In this document: in pieces, positions 42,020-50,359 of the stretch | Layout of the letters: each line of letters starts with the position of its first letter | How positions within the stretch are numbered: position 1 is the stretch's first letter | Translations under genes and position numbers: made by a program | Origin: DATAEE01 sp036257535 | GTDB taxonomy: Bacteria > Acidobacteriota > Vicinamibacteria > Vicinamibacterales > 2-12-FULL-66-21 | DNA: 61,098 nucleotides | Assembly (NCBI GenBank): GCA_036257535.1 | Contig: DATAFJ010000167.1 | Coordinates: 1 to 61,098 of the forward strand | Direction of reading: 5' to 3' | Notes under the pieces: model-generated | Told to the model about the DNA's origin: nothing | The model's database searches: none | The model's input: only the letters and a program-made list of their open reading frames with translations

Positions 42020-43531
42020 TCATTTCGACCCGCGCGTGCTGGGAGACGGAGCGCGTACTGGCCGCCCTGCGAACACGCCATCCTGAACGACGCCGTCCCG
42101 AACGACCAGGACTCCGTTGATCAGTACGTAGCGCACGCCCTCCGACGGCCGCGTCGGCTTCTGGAACGTAGCTCGATCGATGATACGGCCGGCGTCGAAC
42201 ACCACGACATCGGCGTCCGTGCCTTCGCGGATGCGGCCCTTATTCTTCATGGCCGGTAGGCGGCCTTGGAAGCGCTGCGCGGGCATGAGCGTCATCTTGC
42301 GGACCGCCTCCCGCAAGGACAGCACCCTCTTCTCACGGACATAGTGGCCGAGGACCCGCGCATGGGTGCCGGAGGTCCGCGGGTGCCCGCGTCCGCGCTC
42401 GTCCACGAAGGCAGCGCTGAAGATCATGGTGATCGGACGCGCCACCGCCTGAGTCACGAGGGGTTCGATGTGGTTGTTGTGAACGATGACGAAACCGTCC
42501 TTTTCGCGGTACCGGCCGTAGCTCTCTCGGGTCAGCCGCTCGCCGGTCTCGAGCCACTCCAAGTCACGGAACGCCTCGTCTGGCCACCTCGGCCAGTCCT
42601 CGGCGTCCACGAACTTGATGAGCGACATGTTCGCGCTGTACGGGAACACGTCGGCCGTCACGTCTAGGCGCTGTGCCCTCGCTTCGTCGATGATCGTCAG
42701 GAGGCGTAGGGTATCCGGGCCGCTCGCCTGGACGTGGACGACGTTGAGGGCGGCGCCAGTAGCGGCGGCCGCCCCGATTAGTTCGGTCAGAAATCGCGGC
42801 ATGTCGTCGATGTCCCACCTCACACCCCGGGAAGGAGCCCACACGACGGCGTCCGCGCGTTTAGCCGCGCGGAACACCTCTAGAGTCTCCCACCCGGACG
42901 CCGCGGGCGTCAGGATGTGCGAGAACCAGACCGCAAGCGCACCGTGAGCGAGACCTCGCTCTATGTGCCGCCGGATCTCCACCATCTCGGCGTCGGTCGC
43001 GGCGCGGCTCAACGCGTCCCCGGCAGCTCCCAGGCGCCCGGGATCGCGCATCACCACTCTTCGGATCGGCTCATGGCCGACCGCGACGCCGAAGTTCGTC
43101 AGCGCCCTGCCCTCGCGTTCCGCGTACCAGCGGTCCACCTCATCGGTGCCGATCCACATCTGGAAGGCGGTCGTGACGCCGTCGAGCAGCTGGATCCGCT
43201 CGTAGGCCCGTGGCATCTCCCACACCACGTCGATGAAACCGGGCGCAACGACTAGCCCCGTCGCGTCGATTTCGAGCCGGCCGGCGAGAGGCTGGGTACT
43301 GATGGCGCTGATGACTCCGGCGGTGACGCCGACGCTTCGAACGGCGTCGAGTCCGGACTCGGGGTCCAGCACGCGGCCGTTGCGGATGACGACGTCGTAG
43401 ACGCTGGGTGAGGCAGAGGCGCTCGGCGCCCGCTGACCCTTCCCGGCCACACCGGCACCTACGAGCGTGGCGACAAGCAGAGCCACCGCAGAGGCGGCGA
43501 TCACACGACGGATAAGCACCTGACGCGGCAC
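42020..43531 (-). CDS. D-aminoacylase-like amidohydrolase lacking key metal residues
   Basis: The 503-residue exported protein (signal IAASAVALLVATLVGAGVAG) clearly belongs to the N-acyl-D-amino-acid deacylase group: VIRNGRVLDPESGLDAVRSV, NVVHVQASGPDTLRLL, GRGHPRTSGTHARVLGHYV and the final GADVVVFD-type segment. Yet the beta-strand-1 motif PGFIDxHxH reads PGFIDVVWEM, and the catalytic SDG near the end reads FSAAF. Two zinc histidines and the catalytic aspartate are thus replaced. The rest is well kept, so the protein may be a binding or regulatory pseudoenzyme. Single gene, with no partner in sight. Confidence 0.88.
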   Translation of the reverse strand: MPRQVLIRRVIAASAVALLVATLVGAGVAGKGQRAPSASASPSVYDVVIRNGRVLDPESGLDAVRSVGVTAGVISAISTQPLAGRLEIDATGLVVAPGFIDVVWEMPRAYERIQLLDGVTTAFQMWIGTDEVDRWYAEREGRALTNFGVAVGHEPIRRVVMRDPGRLGAAGDALSRAATDAEMVEIRRHIERGLAHGALAVWFSHILTPAASGWETLEVFRAAKRADAVVWAPSRGVRWDIDDMPRFLTELIGAAAATGAALNVVHVQASGPDTLRLLTIIDEARAQRLDVTADVFPYSANMSLIKFVDAEDWPRWPDEAFRDLEWLETGERLTRESYGRYREKDGFVIVHNNHIEPLVTQAVARPITMIFSAAFVDERGRGHPRTSGTHARVLGHYVREKRVLSLREAVRKMTLMPAQRFQGRLPAMKNKGRIREGTDADVVVFDAGRIIDRATFQKPTRPSEGVRYVLINGVLVVRDGVVQDGVFAGRPVRAPSPSTRGSK

Positions 43532-43796
43532 ACCCGTGAACTGTCCGCCTATCTACTATTGGAGTAGACGGCAGACTCCCGTCACAATCATACGCTCGGC
43601 TGCCGGGAAGCCTGTTGGGTGATCATCTCACGCGTTTCATAGCGAAGGCATCGCGCGTAAACATGATTCACGGATATTTGCGATCGAGCGACCCAGGAAG
43701 CACGGCACGTGGCCCTTCCCCGCCGCACGGTGATCTCTCGGCGCCCGAACAAGATCCTTCACTCGGAGCGCCATCATGGGTTTTGTTACGTGTTCT

Positions 43797-44642
43797 TCAG
43801 GAGGGTGGGAGCTTGGTCTGCGAGATCCCGAGATACAGCGCGATGTCCCGGAGCTTGACCTGGACGATCTTCACGTTCCTCGGGCCCATGCGAAGCAGCT
43901 GTTTCTGCGCGGACGACAGCGACTCGAGGCGCTCGTCCGCCAGCGCATAGGAAATCGTCTTCTGCTTCAGCGCGACGTCCGTGTCGACGACAGGTGTCGC
44001 CAGCAGGTGCGCGATCGCGCGCTCGAGCACGCCGTCGACCTTGTCCTCCGTGATGCCCTGCTCGGCGTACGCCTCCACGATCCGTGGACGAAGCGTCCGA
44101 TACAGGCGCGCCGTGCCGCGCGCGTCGAGCTCGCCGACCGCGTCGGCATAGGCGTCGTAGCGCTGATAGTTCTGCGGATCGAGATACGGCCCTGTGCTCG
44201 TCGCCCGCGCGCGAAATTTCGCCGACGGCGCCTGCGTTTTCAGATGGCGCGCCGGCGTCTTCCCCTCTGCGATGTTGAGCGTGACGACGGTGAAGTTGCG
44301 GATCAGGTCGTCGGTCGCGAGCCAGGCGGCGACGCGTGGATGCGACGAGAGCTGGCCGACCAGCTTGCGGACGACCGGATCGGTGACATCGAGCGGCGGC
44401 AGCGGAATGTTCTCGCCCGGCTCCGGCGCCGGTGCGCTCGCCGCATCCTTGACCGGCTGCTCTGTGGTCGTCCGGACCGGTGCTTCAGCGGGTTTCCGGC
44501 CGAACATCAGATAGATGGCGGCCGCCCCGCCAACGACGAGGAGGGCGAGGACAACGACGAGCAATCGGGGGCCCGGACCGCCGCCGTTCGTTTGCGACTC
44601 TTCCACAGTCTTGTCCAGGCGGACCTCGTCCAGGTAGCCCAC
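43797..44642 (-). CDS. DUF3014 membrane-anchored protein
   Basis: The 281-residue protein has one N-terminal membrane segment (LLVVVLALLVVGGAAAIYLMFG, about 27-48), an Ala/Pro linker and the DUF3014 region: PLPPLDVTDPVVRKLVGQLS, HPRVAAWLATDDLIRNFTVV and LNIAEGKTPARHL. The family is periplasmic or cell-envelope located and has no assigned function. GTG 44642 is the start. It is divergent from the TPR/EF-hand gene. Confidence 0.9.
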   Translation of the reverse strand: MGYLDEVRLDKTVEESQTNGGGPGPRLLVVVLALLVVGGAAAIYLMFGRKPAEAPVRTTTEQPVKDAASAPAPEPGENIPLPPLDVTDPVVRKLVGQLSSHPRVAAWLATDDLIRNFTVVTLNIAEGKTPARHLKTQAPSAKFRARATSTGPYLDPQNYQRYDAYADAVGELDARGTARLYRTLRPRIVEAYAEQGITEDKVDGVLERAIAHLLATPVVDTDVALKQKTISYALADERLESLSSAQKQLLRMGPRNVKIVQVKLRDIALYLGISQTKLPPS

Positions 44643-44655
44643 GTATCAACTGTAG

Positions 44656-44685
44656 CAATGCCTAATGCCCAATGCCAAATGCCGA
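44656..44685. repeat. AATGCC word repeat between divergent genes
   Basis: Four words of the kind AATGCC (AATGCC-TAATGCCC-AATGCCA-AATGCC) lie between the starts of the DUF3014 gene and the TPR gene. One-armed, with no facing copy. Confidence 0.7.
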
Positions 44686-44710
44686 AACGCCGCCGAGGGT
44701 ACAATTGGTC

Positions 44711-45952
44711 ATGTTGCGCCGCGCCCTCGCGTGGCCCCTCGTCATTGGCGCCCTCTCCGCGCTCGCCGCGGTCCCCTCCGGCGCCATCTACGTCAAGCGT
44801 GAAACCGAGGACGTGCCCATCGCGCGCCTCGCGGAGAACCTCGAGCGACAGGCGCGCGAGGATCCCCGCGATGCGGGCGTGGGCGTCAACATCGCGCGGC
44901 TGCACGGCATGGCCTATGCCCTCGACAGCGAGACCGCCCCGGTCGTCCGGATCGGCGAGCGCGAGGATGTCTGGTATGGATTCGAGCCGAAGATCGTGCC
45001 GTATCGAGCCGAGGCCAAGCCCCGCAGTCCCGCGGCGCAGGCTCACCTGGACGAAGCGATCCGGTGGTACGAGGACGCGCTGAAGATCGAGCCGACGAAC
45101 CGGACCGCGCAGCTCGGGCTCGGCTGGTCCCTCGAACAGAAAGGCCGAACGCAAGATGCGGTTGCGGCTTATCGAAAGGTGATCGACGCGGCGTGGCCCG
45201 AGGAAAGCCAGGTTACCCGGGCCGGACTTGGCAAGAACTTCTACACCGCGGAGGCCGCGCGGTACCTGATCCCCCTGCTCGATCCGGACCGCGATCGTGT
45301 CGAGATCGCCGAACTCCAGAGCCGCGCCGCGAAGCTCGAAAGGCTGCCGCGGCCGATCACTCCGCTCGTCGTTCCGCTGAAGACGTTAGCGTCACCACGC
45401 GAGATCGTCGATTTCGACACGTCTGTGGCATTCGACGCCGACGGCTCGGGCCTGATTCGCTCATGGACCTGGATCTCGCGCGACGCCGCCTGGCTCGTTC
45501 ACGATCCGAAGCGGTCCGGAAAGATCGAGTCCGCGCTACAGCTTTTTGGCAACGTGACGTTCTGGCTGTTCTGGCGGAACGGCTTCGACGCGCTCGCCGC
45601 GCTGGACGATGATCGCGACGGCGAGATTCGGGACCGCGAGCTGGTAGGCCTGGCGCTGTGGCGCGACGCGAACGGCGACGGCGTCAGCGGCGCCGGCGAA
45701 GTTCGACCGCTCGCCGAGCACGGCATCGTTTCGTTGCGGTGCAGGTACGAGGAGGGTGACGGCTTCCTGACGGCCGCCGTCGCGCCCGGCGGCGTTCGCC
45801 TTACCGGAGGCCGGCGTGCAGATCTCGTTGACGTGATTCTCCGGCCATCCGTGCGGGTGTCGGAGCGATCCAACCCACGAGAGGATAGTGATCCGAGCCG
45901 TACGTGCTGCGCGCCCGATCGTAACCGGGCTGCCAGCGGTCCGGGACTCTGA
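44711..45952 (+). CDS. Exported TPR protein with EF-hand-like calcium loops
   Basis: The 413-residue product has a signal peptide (RALAWPLVIGALSALAAVPSG), a TPR pair around residues 120-165 (AHLDEAIRWYEDALKIEP, TAQLGLGWSLEQKGRTQDA) and, later, three Asp-rich loops of EF-hand type: DADGSGLIRSW, DDDRDGEIRDREL and DANGDGVSGAGEV. These suggest calcium binding outside the cell. Function unknown. The last 50 codons are antisense to the convergent EEP gene and look less protein-like, so the native end may have been lost. GTG or TTG codons upstream are rejected; ATG 44711 gives the signal. Confidence 0.82.
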   Translation: MLRRALAWPLVIGALSALAAVPSGAIYVKRETEDVPIARLAENLERQAREDPRDAGVGVNIARLHGMAYALDSETAPVVRIGEREDVWYGFEPKIVPYRAEAKPRSPAAQAHLDEAIRWYEDALKIEPTNRTAQLGLGWSLEQKGRTQDAVAAYRKVIDAAWPEESQVTRAGLGKNFYTAEAARYLIPLLDPDRDRVEIAELQSRAAKLERLPRPITPLVVPLKTLASPREIVDFDTSVAFDADGSGLIRSWTWISRDAAWLVHDPKRSGKIESALQLFGNVTFWLFWRNGFDALAALDDDRDGEIRDRELVGLALWRDANGDGVSGAGEVRPLAEHGIVSLRCRYEEGDGFLTAAVAPGGVRLTGGRRADLVDVILRPSVRVSERSNPREDSDPSRTCCAPDRNRAASGPGL

Positions 45953-46943
45953 AGAACAGGTAGTCGAGCACCGCCCCGGTCCAGAACGTTCCTTTTTCAG
46001 CCCGCGGACGCCGGCCGCTCATACGCGTCAGCTCGCCGAGCGCCGGCTCGCCCTTTCCAAGCCACGTGTTCAGATCGCCGCCAACGACGAGCGGCGACGT
46101 CGGCAGTGCGCTGATGAGCGCGCGTGCCTGCCGCGCACGAGCGCCCGCTGCGCCGAAGATCCAGAGCTTCCTGCGTCCGACGAACGGATCGAAATGGACC
46201 GACGCGACGGCGATCGCGTCGCCCGCACGCGCGTCGCCCGCACTTGCCACGGCGGCGACGCGGCGCTGGCGCTCGAACGGCAACTCCACCGCGCGCGCAT
46301 CGGCCAGCGGCAACGTGGACAGGACCGCGTTCCCGCGATCCTCGGGCGGCGCATCTTTCGCACGGCCGTTCCGCATCGACGGCACGTAGAACAGCGACAG
46401 ACCGGCGGCGCGCGCGAACGCCACGATGTCGGTTCTCGTCGGGCCGCGCAGGAGGCGCCTCGCGCCCGCCTGACCCGGACCCGGCGCCGGAACCATCGGT
46501 CCCATTCGCAACGCTTCCTGGATAAGCAGCACGAAGTGCTCCACCGGGCGCCCGTTCGAAAACCGCCCAGCGCGCAGGTCCGACACGAACTCCGCGAGAT
46601 TGCCCGCACCGACGTTGACGTTCCAGCTCACGATCGCAAGCGGCTCCGTCGCGGACCGTCGCGCAGATCGCCCCGTCACTTCGTAGACCGACGGTCCGAC
46701 ACCCCGGCACCACGCGTCGAGCGTGTGGCGCGATCCGGCGGCGCTCGGAACCATCCAGCCGTCGCTCCACGCGATCGACGCCCCCGAGGTGCTCACCACC
46801 TGACGGCAGGACAGCGGCGCATCAGAGCGGGGGGCCTCCTCGACGCGCGCGTCCGCCGAGCCGGTGAGCGACACGACCGCGATAATCAGCGCAGCAACGG
46901 CCAGGCGGCAGCGGGTGGCGTGCAAGCGGGGATGCGGGTTCAA
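45801..46943 (-). CDS. Endonuclease/exonuclease/phosphatase (EEP) family protein, exported
   Basis: The 380-residue protein has a signal peptide (LAVAALIIAVVSLTGSADA) and the EEP core: LAIVSWNVNVG, IQEAL (metal Glu), GNAVLSTLPL, VASVHFDP, GGDLNTWLG and GSDHYPLVGW (catalytic Asp-His). The fold hydrolyses phosphodiesters, and exported versions act as DNases or phosphatases. The start seems to be TTG at 46943. Its 3' end overlaps the convergent TPR/EF-hand gene by 152 bases; the catalytic GSDHYP motif lies inside this overlap, so this gene's frame is the better supported there. Confidence 0.88.
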   Translation of the reverse strand: MNPHPRLHATRCRLAVAALIIAVVSLTGSADARVEEAPRSDAPLSCRQVVSTSGASIAWSDGWMVPSAAGSRHTLDAWCRGVGPSVYEVTGRSARRSATEPLAIVSWNVNVGAGNLAEFVSDLRAGRFSNGRPVEHFVLLIQEALRMGPMVPAPGPGQAGARRLLRGPTRTDIVAFARAAGLSLFYVPSMRNGRAKDAPPEDRGNAVLSTLPLADARAVELPFERQRRVAAVASAGDARAGDAIAVASVHFDPFVGRRKLWIFGAAGARARQARALISALPTSPLVVGGDLNTWLGKGEPALGELTRMSGRRPRAEKGTFWTGAVLDYLFFRVPDRWQPGYDRARSTYGSDHYPLVGWIAPTPARMAGESRQRDLHAGLR

Positions 46944-46997
46944 GAGATCAATTGTACGCTCGCCGCGGCCCAGGAGCTGAGCTCAAGCAGGGCACGC

Positions 46998-47921
46998 TCA
47001 CAGCCCCGCCACTTCGCGGATCGCCGATATCACGACTTCCGGCTGCTCGAGCGGGATCCAGTGGCCACTGCGCGACGCGATGATGTGGCGGCCGCGCGTC
47101 GAGAGGCGCGCGAGCGCTTCCTGCTGCCGCAGCCGGTAATCACCGGGATCTGTCGCAGAGATGGTGACGAGCGGCAGATCGCCGTAACCGTTCTTTCCGG
47201 CCTCGACCGTTTCGGCTGCGCTGGTGCAGATCGATTCAATCTGGCTGCCCAGCGCGTCGAAGAACTTCGGCTGCGTCCAGAAACGCTTTAGCGGACGCCG
47301 CGCTTCGCGGGGCAGCAGCCAGATCGGCGCAAGAATGCCCTCGTCTTCGCGCGACAGGCCGCCGCCTGCGACCGCCCATGCGATCGCCCGCGCCGGAGCG
47401 AACGCGCCAAGGCCAACGAGCGCCGCGACGCCGCGTGCAACTCCGAGGCGCGCAGCCACGGCGCCCTGGCGGCAGAGCCGGACACCGCGATCGATCTTCA
47501 CTTGCTCCTTGGGCGCCGGCGTGACCCAGTCTTGAGGATGCGCCGGATCGACCAGGACAACGCCGAGCGTGTCGGCGCGATAGCGCGTCGCGAACACGCG
47601 CATGACGAGCCCCCCAAACGAATGCCCGACGAGCACGAACGGAGGCGGTTCGCCGGCCCGCTCGAGAAGCGTCCGAAGTTCGTCGACGATCCGGCCGACT
47701 GTCCGCGGGCCCGGAGCTCCCTCGCTCCAACCGAACCCGGCGCGATCGTAGCTGCACACACGCGTGAGGCTGGCGATCGCCGGTTGCACGAGCGCCCAAC
47801 TCACCGACGAGCCGCCGAGCGCGGCGTCGAGAATCACGGTCGGCCGTCCCTCGCCCGCACAGTTGAGGTGCAGGCGGAACCCGCCGACGTCGATCATGCG
47901 CCCCGGCGGATCCGGTCTCAT
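46998..47921 (-). CDS. Alpha/beta hydrolase
   Basis: The 307-residue cytoplasmic protein shows the alpha/beta hydrolase pattern: oxyanion region LDAALGGSSVSW, SYDRAGFGWSEG, nucleophile elbow VGHSFGGLVMRV, catalytic acid near DPAHPQDW or ISATDPGDY, and His in SRSGHWIPLEQP. It resembles the haloperoxidase/esterase group. The substrate is unknown. The EEP gene starts 55 bases further on the same strand, so they may share a transcript. Confidence 0.9.
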   Translation of the reverse strand: MRPDPPGRMIDVGGFRLHLNCAGEGRPTVILDAALGGSSVSWALVQPAIASLTRVCSYDRAGFGWSEGAPGPRTVGRIVDELRTLLERAGEPPPFVLVGHSFGGLVMRVFATRYRADTLGVVLVDPAHPQDWVTPAPKEQVKIDRGVRLCRQGAVAARLGVARGVAALVGLGAFAPARAIAWAVAGGGLSREDEGILAPIWLLPREARRPLKRFWTQPKFFDALGSQIESICTSAAETVEAGKNGYGDLPLVTISATDPGDYRLRQQEALARLSTRGRHIIASRSGHWIPLEQPEVVISAIREVAGL

Positions 47922-47960
47922 CGGCCGAAGCGTACACCGACCGGAGGCGACGCTGTGGGC

Positions 47961-47978
47961 GGAGGGAACGTTCCCTCC
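47961..47978. repeat. Perfect 18-base palindrome GGAGGGAACGTTCCCTCC
   Basis: A perfect inverted repeat lies between the alpha/beta hydrolase start and the end of the small upstream gene on the same strand. It may be a hairpin in the leader or a dispersed palindrome; no T-run follows. Confidence 0.65.
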
Positions 47979-47983
47979 GGGTC

Positions 47984-48232
47984 TCAGACCGCGAACGGCA
48001 GCGCCAGCGGGGCAGGCTCGGGCGCGTCGAGCGCCTTCCGGGCGCGAATCTGCGCGCGCCGGCGCTTGAGATCCAGCTCGGCCAATCGTTCCTTCAAGCG
48101 CTCGTCAGTCATAGCGAACCGGTGCGCCTCGCGCGCAAACCTGCGGCCGGCGACGGTTGGTTCGAACAGACTGCGCTGAGGCGCCTCGAATCGGCGGCGA
48201 TCACCAGCGGTGCGGGCAAACAGTAATGGCAT
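47984..48232 (-). CDS. Small Arg-rich hypothetical protein
   Basis: The frame codes for 82 residues from ATG 48232, with a helical, strongly basic middle (RLKERLAELDLKRRRAQIRAR). No family is recognised. The charged amphipathic helix and a gap otherwise lacking a gene give some support. A GTG at 48241 could also be used. It is divergent from the HD-domain gene. Confidence 0.4.
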   Translation of the reverse strand: MPLLFARTAGDRRRFEAPQRSLFEPTVAGRRFAREAHRFAMTDERLKERLAELDLKRRRAQIRARKALDAPEPAPLALPFAV

Positions 48233-48287
48233 GGCTGGCACTATAAAAGGAGGGCGTGACAGACTAGGTCACGGCTGGGCCATCAAC

Positions 48288-48854
48288 ATGCTGACCGAAC
48301 GGTTCCAGGAAGCGCTGCGCTACGCCGCAGACGCCCATCAGAGTCAGAAGCGCAAAGGCACCGGCGTCCCTTACCTGTCCCACCTCCTCGGCGTCACCTC
48401 CATCGTCCTCGACGCCGGCGGGAACGAAGACGAAGCCATCGCCGCCCTTTTGCATGACGCCGCAGAAGACCAGGGCGGCCGCGAGCGGATCGACGACATC
48501 CGCCGCAGGTTCGGCGCGACTGTCGCGCGGATCGTCGAGGCCTGCACCGATTCATGGGATACGCCGAAGGCTCCGTGGAGCGAACGGAAGAAAGCCTACG
48601 TCGAGCACGCGACGCACCTTGCCCCCGACGAACTGCGCGTCTCGGCCGCCGACAAGGTGCACAACGCGTACGCCATCCTGCGCGACCTTCGCACGCACGG
48701 CGAGGAGGTGTGGAAGCGCTTCAAGGTGCCACCAGACGACGTCATCTGGTACTACCGATCGCTCGTGCAGTCGTTCCGCACCTCCGGCGGCGGGCCGCTG
48801 GTCGACGAACTCGATCGCATCGTGAGGGGAATCGAACGCGAAATGGGATATTGA
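48288..48854 (+). CDS. HD-domain phosphohydrolase (RelA/SpoT-hydrolase-like)
   Basis: The 188-residue cytoplasmic protein has the HD fold with GVPYLSHLLGV (first His), AALLHDAAED (HD pair) and SAADKVHNAY (last Asp), matching the (p)ppGpp hydrolase domain, but there is no synthetase domain. Such small proteins may act as alarmone or nucleotide hydrolases (Mesh1-like); the exact substrate is inferred. ATG 48288 begins MLTERFQEALRYAADAH, the usual family start. It is followed by the GGTGCC repeat and truA. Confidence 0.88.
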   Translation: MLTERFQEALRYAADAHQSQKRKGTGVPYLSHLLGVTSIVLDAGGNEDEAIAALLHDAAEDQGGRERIDDIRRRFGATVARIVEACTDSWDTPKAPWSERKKAYVEHATHLAPDELRVSAADKVHNAYAILRDLRTHGEEVWKRFKVPPDDVIWYYRSLVQSFRTSGGGPLVDELDRIVRGIEREMGY

Positions 48855-48861
48855 TACGCAC

Positions 48862-49024
48862 GGTGCCGGGTGCCTCGTGCCTGGTGCCGGGTGCGAACGG
48901 GTGCCACGTGCCGGGTGCGGCGCACCAAGCACCAACGCACCAAGCACCAAGACACATGGCACCAGCGCACCAGGCACCCGGCACCCGTTCGCACCTAGCA
49001 CCCTGGCACAAGGCACTAGGCACC
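48862..49024. repeat. GGTGCC word repeat with facing arms upstream of truA
   Basis: The left half (48862-48920) is made of GGTGCC and GGGTGC words; the right half (48921-49024) of the complements GGCACC and GCACCAAG. GTGCCGGGTGCGAACGGGTG at the left faces CACCCGGCACCCGTTCGCAC at the right, so the RNA could fold into a long hairpin. The element runs up to three bases before the truA start and leaves no recognisable ribosome site. Confidence 0.85.
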
Positions 49025-49027
49025 TGA

Positions 49028-49780
49028 ATGCCTCGCTTTAAGCTCACGATCGAGTACAACGGCACCCGCTACAGCGGCTGGCAGATTCAGAAGAACGCGC
49101 GGACGGTGGCCGGCGAGCTCGAACGCGCGATCCGCGAGGTCACGGGAGCGAAGAAGCTCGAGCTGTACGGCTCGGGGCGGACCGATGCCGGCGTGCACGC
49201 CCTCGCGCAGGTCGCGCATCTCGACATCGCGACGACGCTGCCGTCGGAGACGGTGGCAAGACGCGTCAACGACGAGCTGCCGTCAGACATTCACATCCTG
49301 AAAATCGAGACGGTGGGCCATCGCTTCCATGCGAGGCATGACGCCATCGCCCGGCGCTACCTCTATCAGATCTCGAGGCGCCGCACCGCGTTCCAGAAGC
49401 CGTTCGTCTGGTGGGTGCGCGATGATCTCGACGTCGATCGGATGCGAGAGGCGGCAACGTACTTTACCGGGCTCCAAGATTTCCGATCGTTCACCGATGC
49501 CGACCCCGACGAGAAGTCGACGACGGTCAAGGTCGAGCGGATCGATATCACTGAAGATGGAGACCTCATCCTCGTCCGTATCGACGGCTCGCACTTCCTC
49601 TGGAAGATGGTCCGACGCATCGTCGGCGTGCTGGTCGAAGTCGGGCGAGGCGGCCTGTCGGTCGACGAGGCGGTACGCTTTCTCACCGAACCCTCCGGGA
49701 CCCCGTCGCAGCTGACGGCCCCCGCCGCGGGACTGTTCCTGGAGCGGGTCGTGTATCAGCCCGAGCGTCTTGTTGATTGA
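49028..49780 (+). CDS. truA: tRNA pseudouridine(38-40) synthase TruA
   Basis: The 250-residue enzyme has the TruA active site GSGRTDAGVHA with catalytic Asp53, the N-terminal KLTIEYNGTRYSGWQ strand and the later FHARHDAIARRYLYQI and FLWKMVRRIVGVLVEVG motifs. It isomerises uridines 38-40 in the anticodon arm of many tRNAs. Length is normal. ATG 49028 is fixed by the conserved MPRFKLTIEY start. The word repeat directly ahead means translation probably starts without a strong Shine-Dalgarno site. Confidence 0.97.
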   Translation: MPRFKLTIEYNGTRYSGWQIQKNARTVAGELERAIREVTGAKKLELYGSGRTDAGVHALAQVAHLDIATTLPSETVARRVNDELPSDIHILKIETVGHRFHARHDAIARRYLYQISRRRTAFQKPFVWWVRDDLDVDRMREAATYFTGLQDFRSFTDADPDEKSTTVKVERIDITEDGDLILVRIDGSHFLWKMVRRIVGVLVEVGRGGLSVDEAVRFLTEPSGTPSQLTAPAAGLFLERVVYQPERLVD

Positions 49781-49823
49781 GGCAGCCTCAAGATAGGATG
49801 GTGGTCTTTACAAGGAGAGCTAA

Positions 49824-50192
49824 ATGCCGTTCGTCATCACCGACCCCTGTATCGGGACCAAAGACACTGCCTGCGTCGACGTCTGTCCGGTGGACTGCAT
49901 TCACCCACGGAAAGACGAGCCCGAGTTCGAGTCGATGACGATGCTGTATATCCATCCGGAGGAGTGCATCGATTGCGGCGCGTGCGTGCCGGCGTGCCCG
50001 GTGACCGCGATCTACGACAGCCACGATTCCACGCCCTCCAGCCAGAAAGACCTGATTCCAGCCAACGACGTGTACCGCAACGGCGACGCGGACGCGATGG
50101 CGCAGGCGGAGGCGATCGTCGCCGCGCATGTCGCGGCGCATCCGGACCTGATGGCCATCGATCCGAAGTCGAGGCAAGCTGCGCACTCATAA
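49824..50192 (+). CDS. 7Fe-type ferredoxin ([3Fe-4S][4Fe-4S])
   Basis: The 122-residue protein has Cys9-x7-Cys17-x3-Cys21-Pro and Cys25, then CIDCGACVPACP. The second cysteine of an ordinary CxxC motif is missing in the first cluster site, as in Azotobacter FdI/FdxA, so one 3Fe and one 4Fe cluster are expected. A C-terminal helix of about 50 residues is an addition of this family. A good AAGGAG site precedes ATG 49824. It follows truA by 43 bases and carries electrons in the cytoplasm to unknown partners. Confidence 0.93.
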   Translation: MPFVITDPCIGTKDTACVDVCPVDCIHPRKDEPEFESMTMLYIHPEECIDCGACVPACPVTAIYDSHDSTPSSQKDLIPANDVYRNGDADAMAQAEAIVAAHVAAHPDLMAIDPKSRQAAHS

Positions 50193-50199
50193 CTCTTAC

Positions 50200-50358
50200 G
50201 GTTCGGGGTTCGGGGTGCGGGGTTCAAGGGTGGACTGGGTTCAGGGTTCATGGTTCAGGGTTCAGGGTTCATACCGCTCGACTGAGAAACCCAGCACCTA
50301 GAACCGTGAACCTTTAACCCTGCCCCTCCCTTGAACCCTGCACCCTGCACCCAGAACC
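50200..50358. repeat. GGGTTCA word repeat with facing arms between convergent genes
   Basis: Left arm (50200-50272): words GGTTCGGG, GGGTTCA and GGGTTCAT, about nine copies with a near 7-8 base rhythm. Right arm (50287-50358): complements TGAACC, TTGAACCCTG and CACCCTG. The two arms could pair into a long imperfect hairpin. The element exactly fills the space between the ferredoxin stop and the DUF5916 stop. Confidence 0.85.
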
Positions 50359-50359
50359 G

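Noticed and set aside
48862..50358. CRISPR array in the GGTGCC or GGGTTCA runs
   Set aside because: Words are degenerate, six to ten bases long, without spacers of constant length, and are arranged as facing arms; no cas gene is present.
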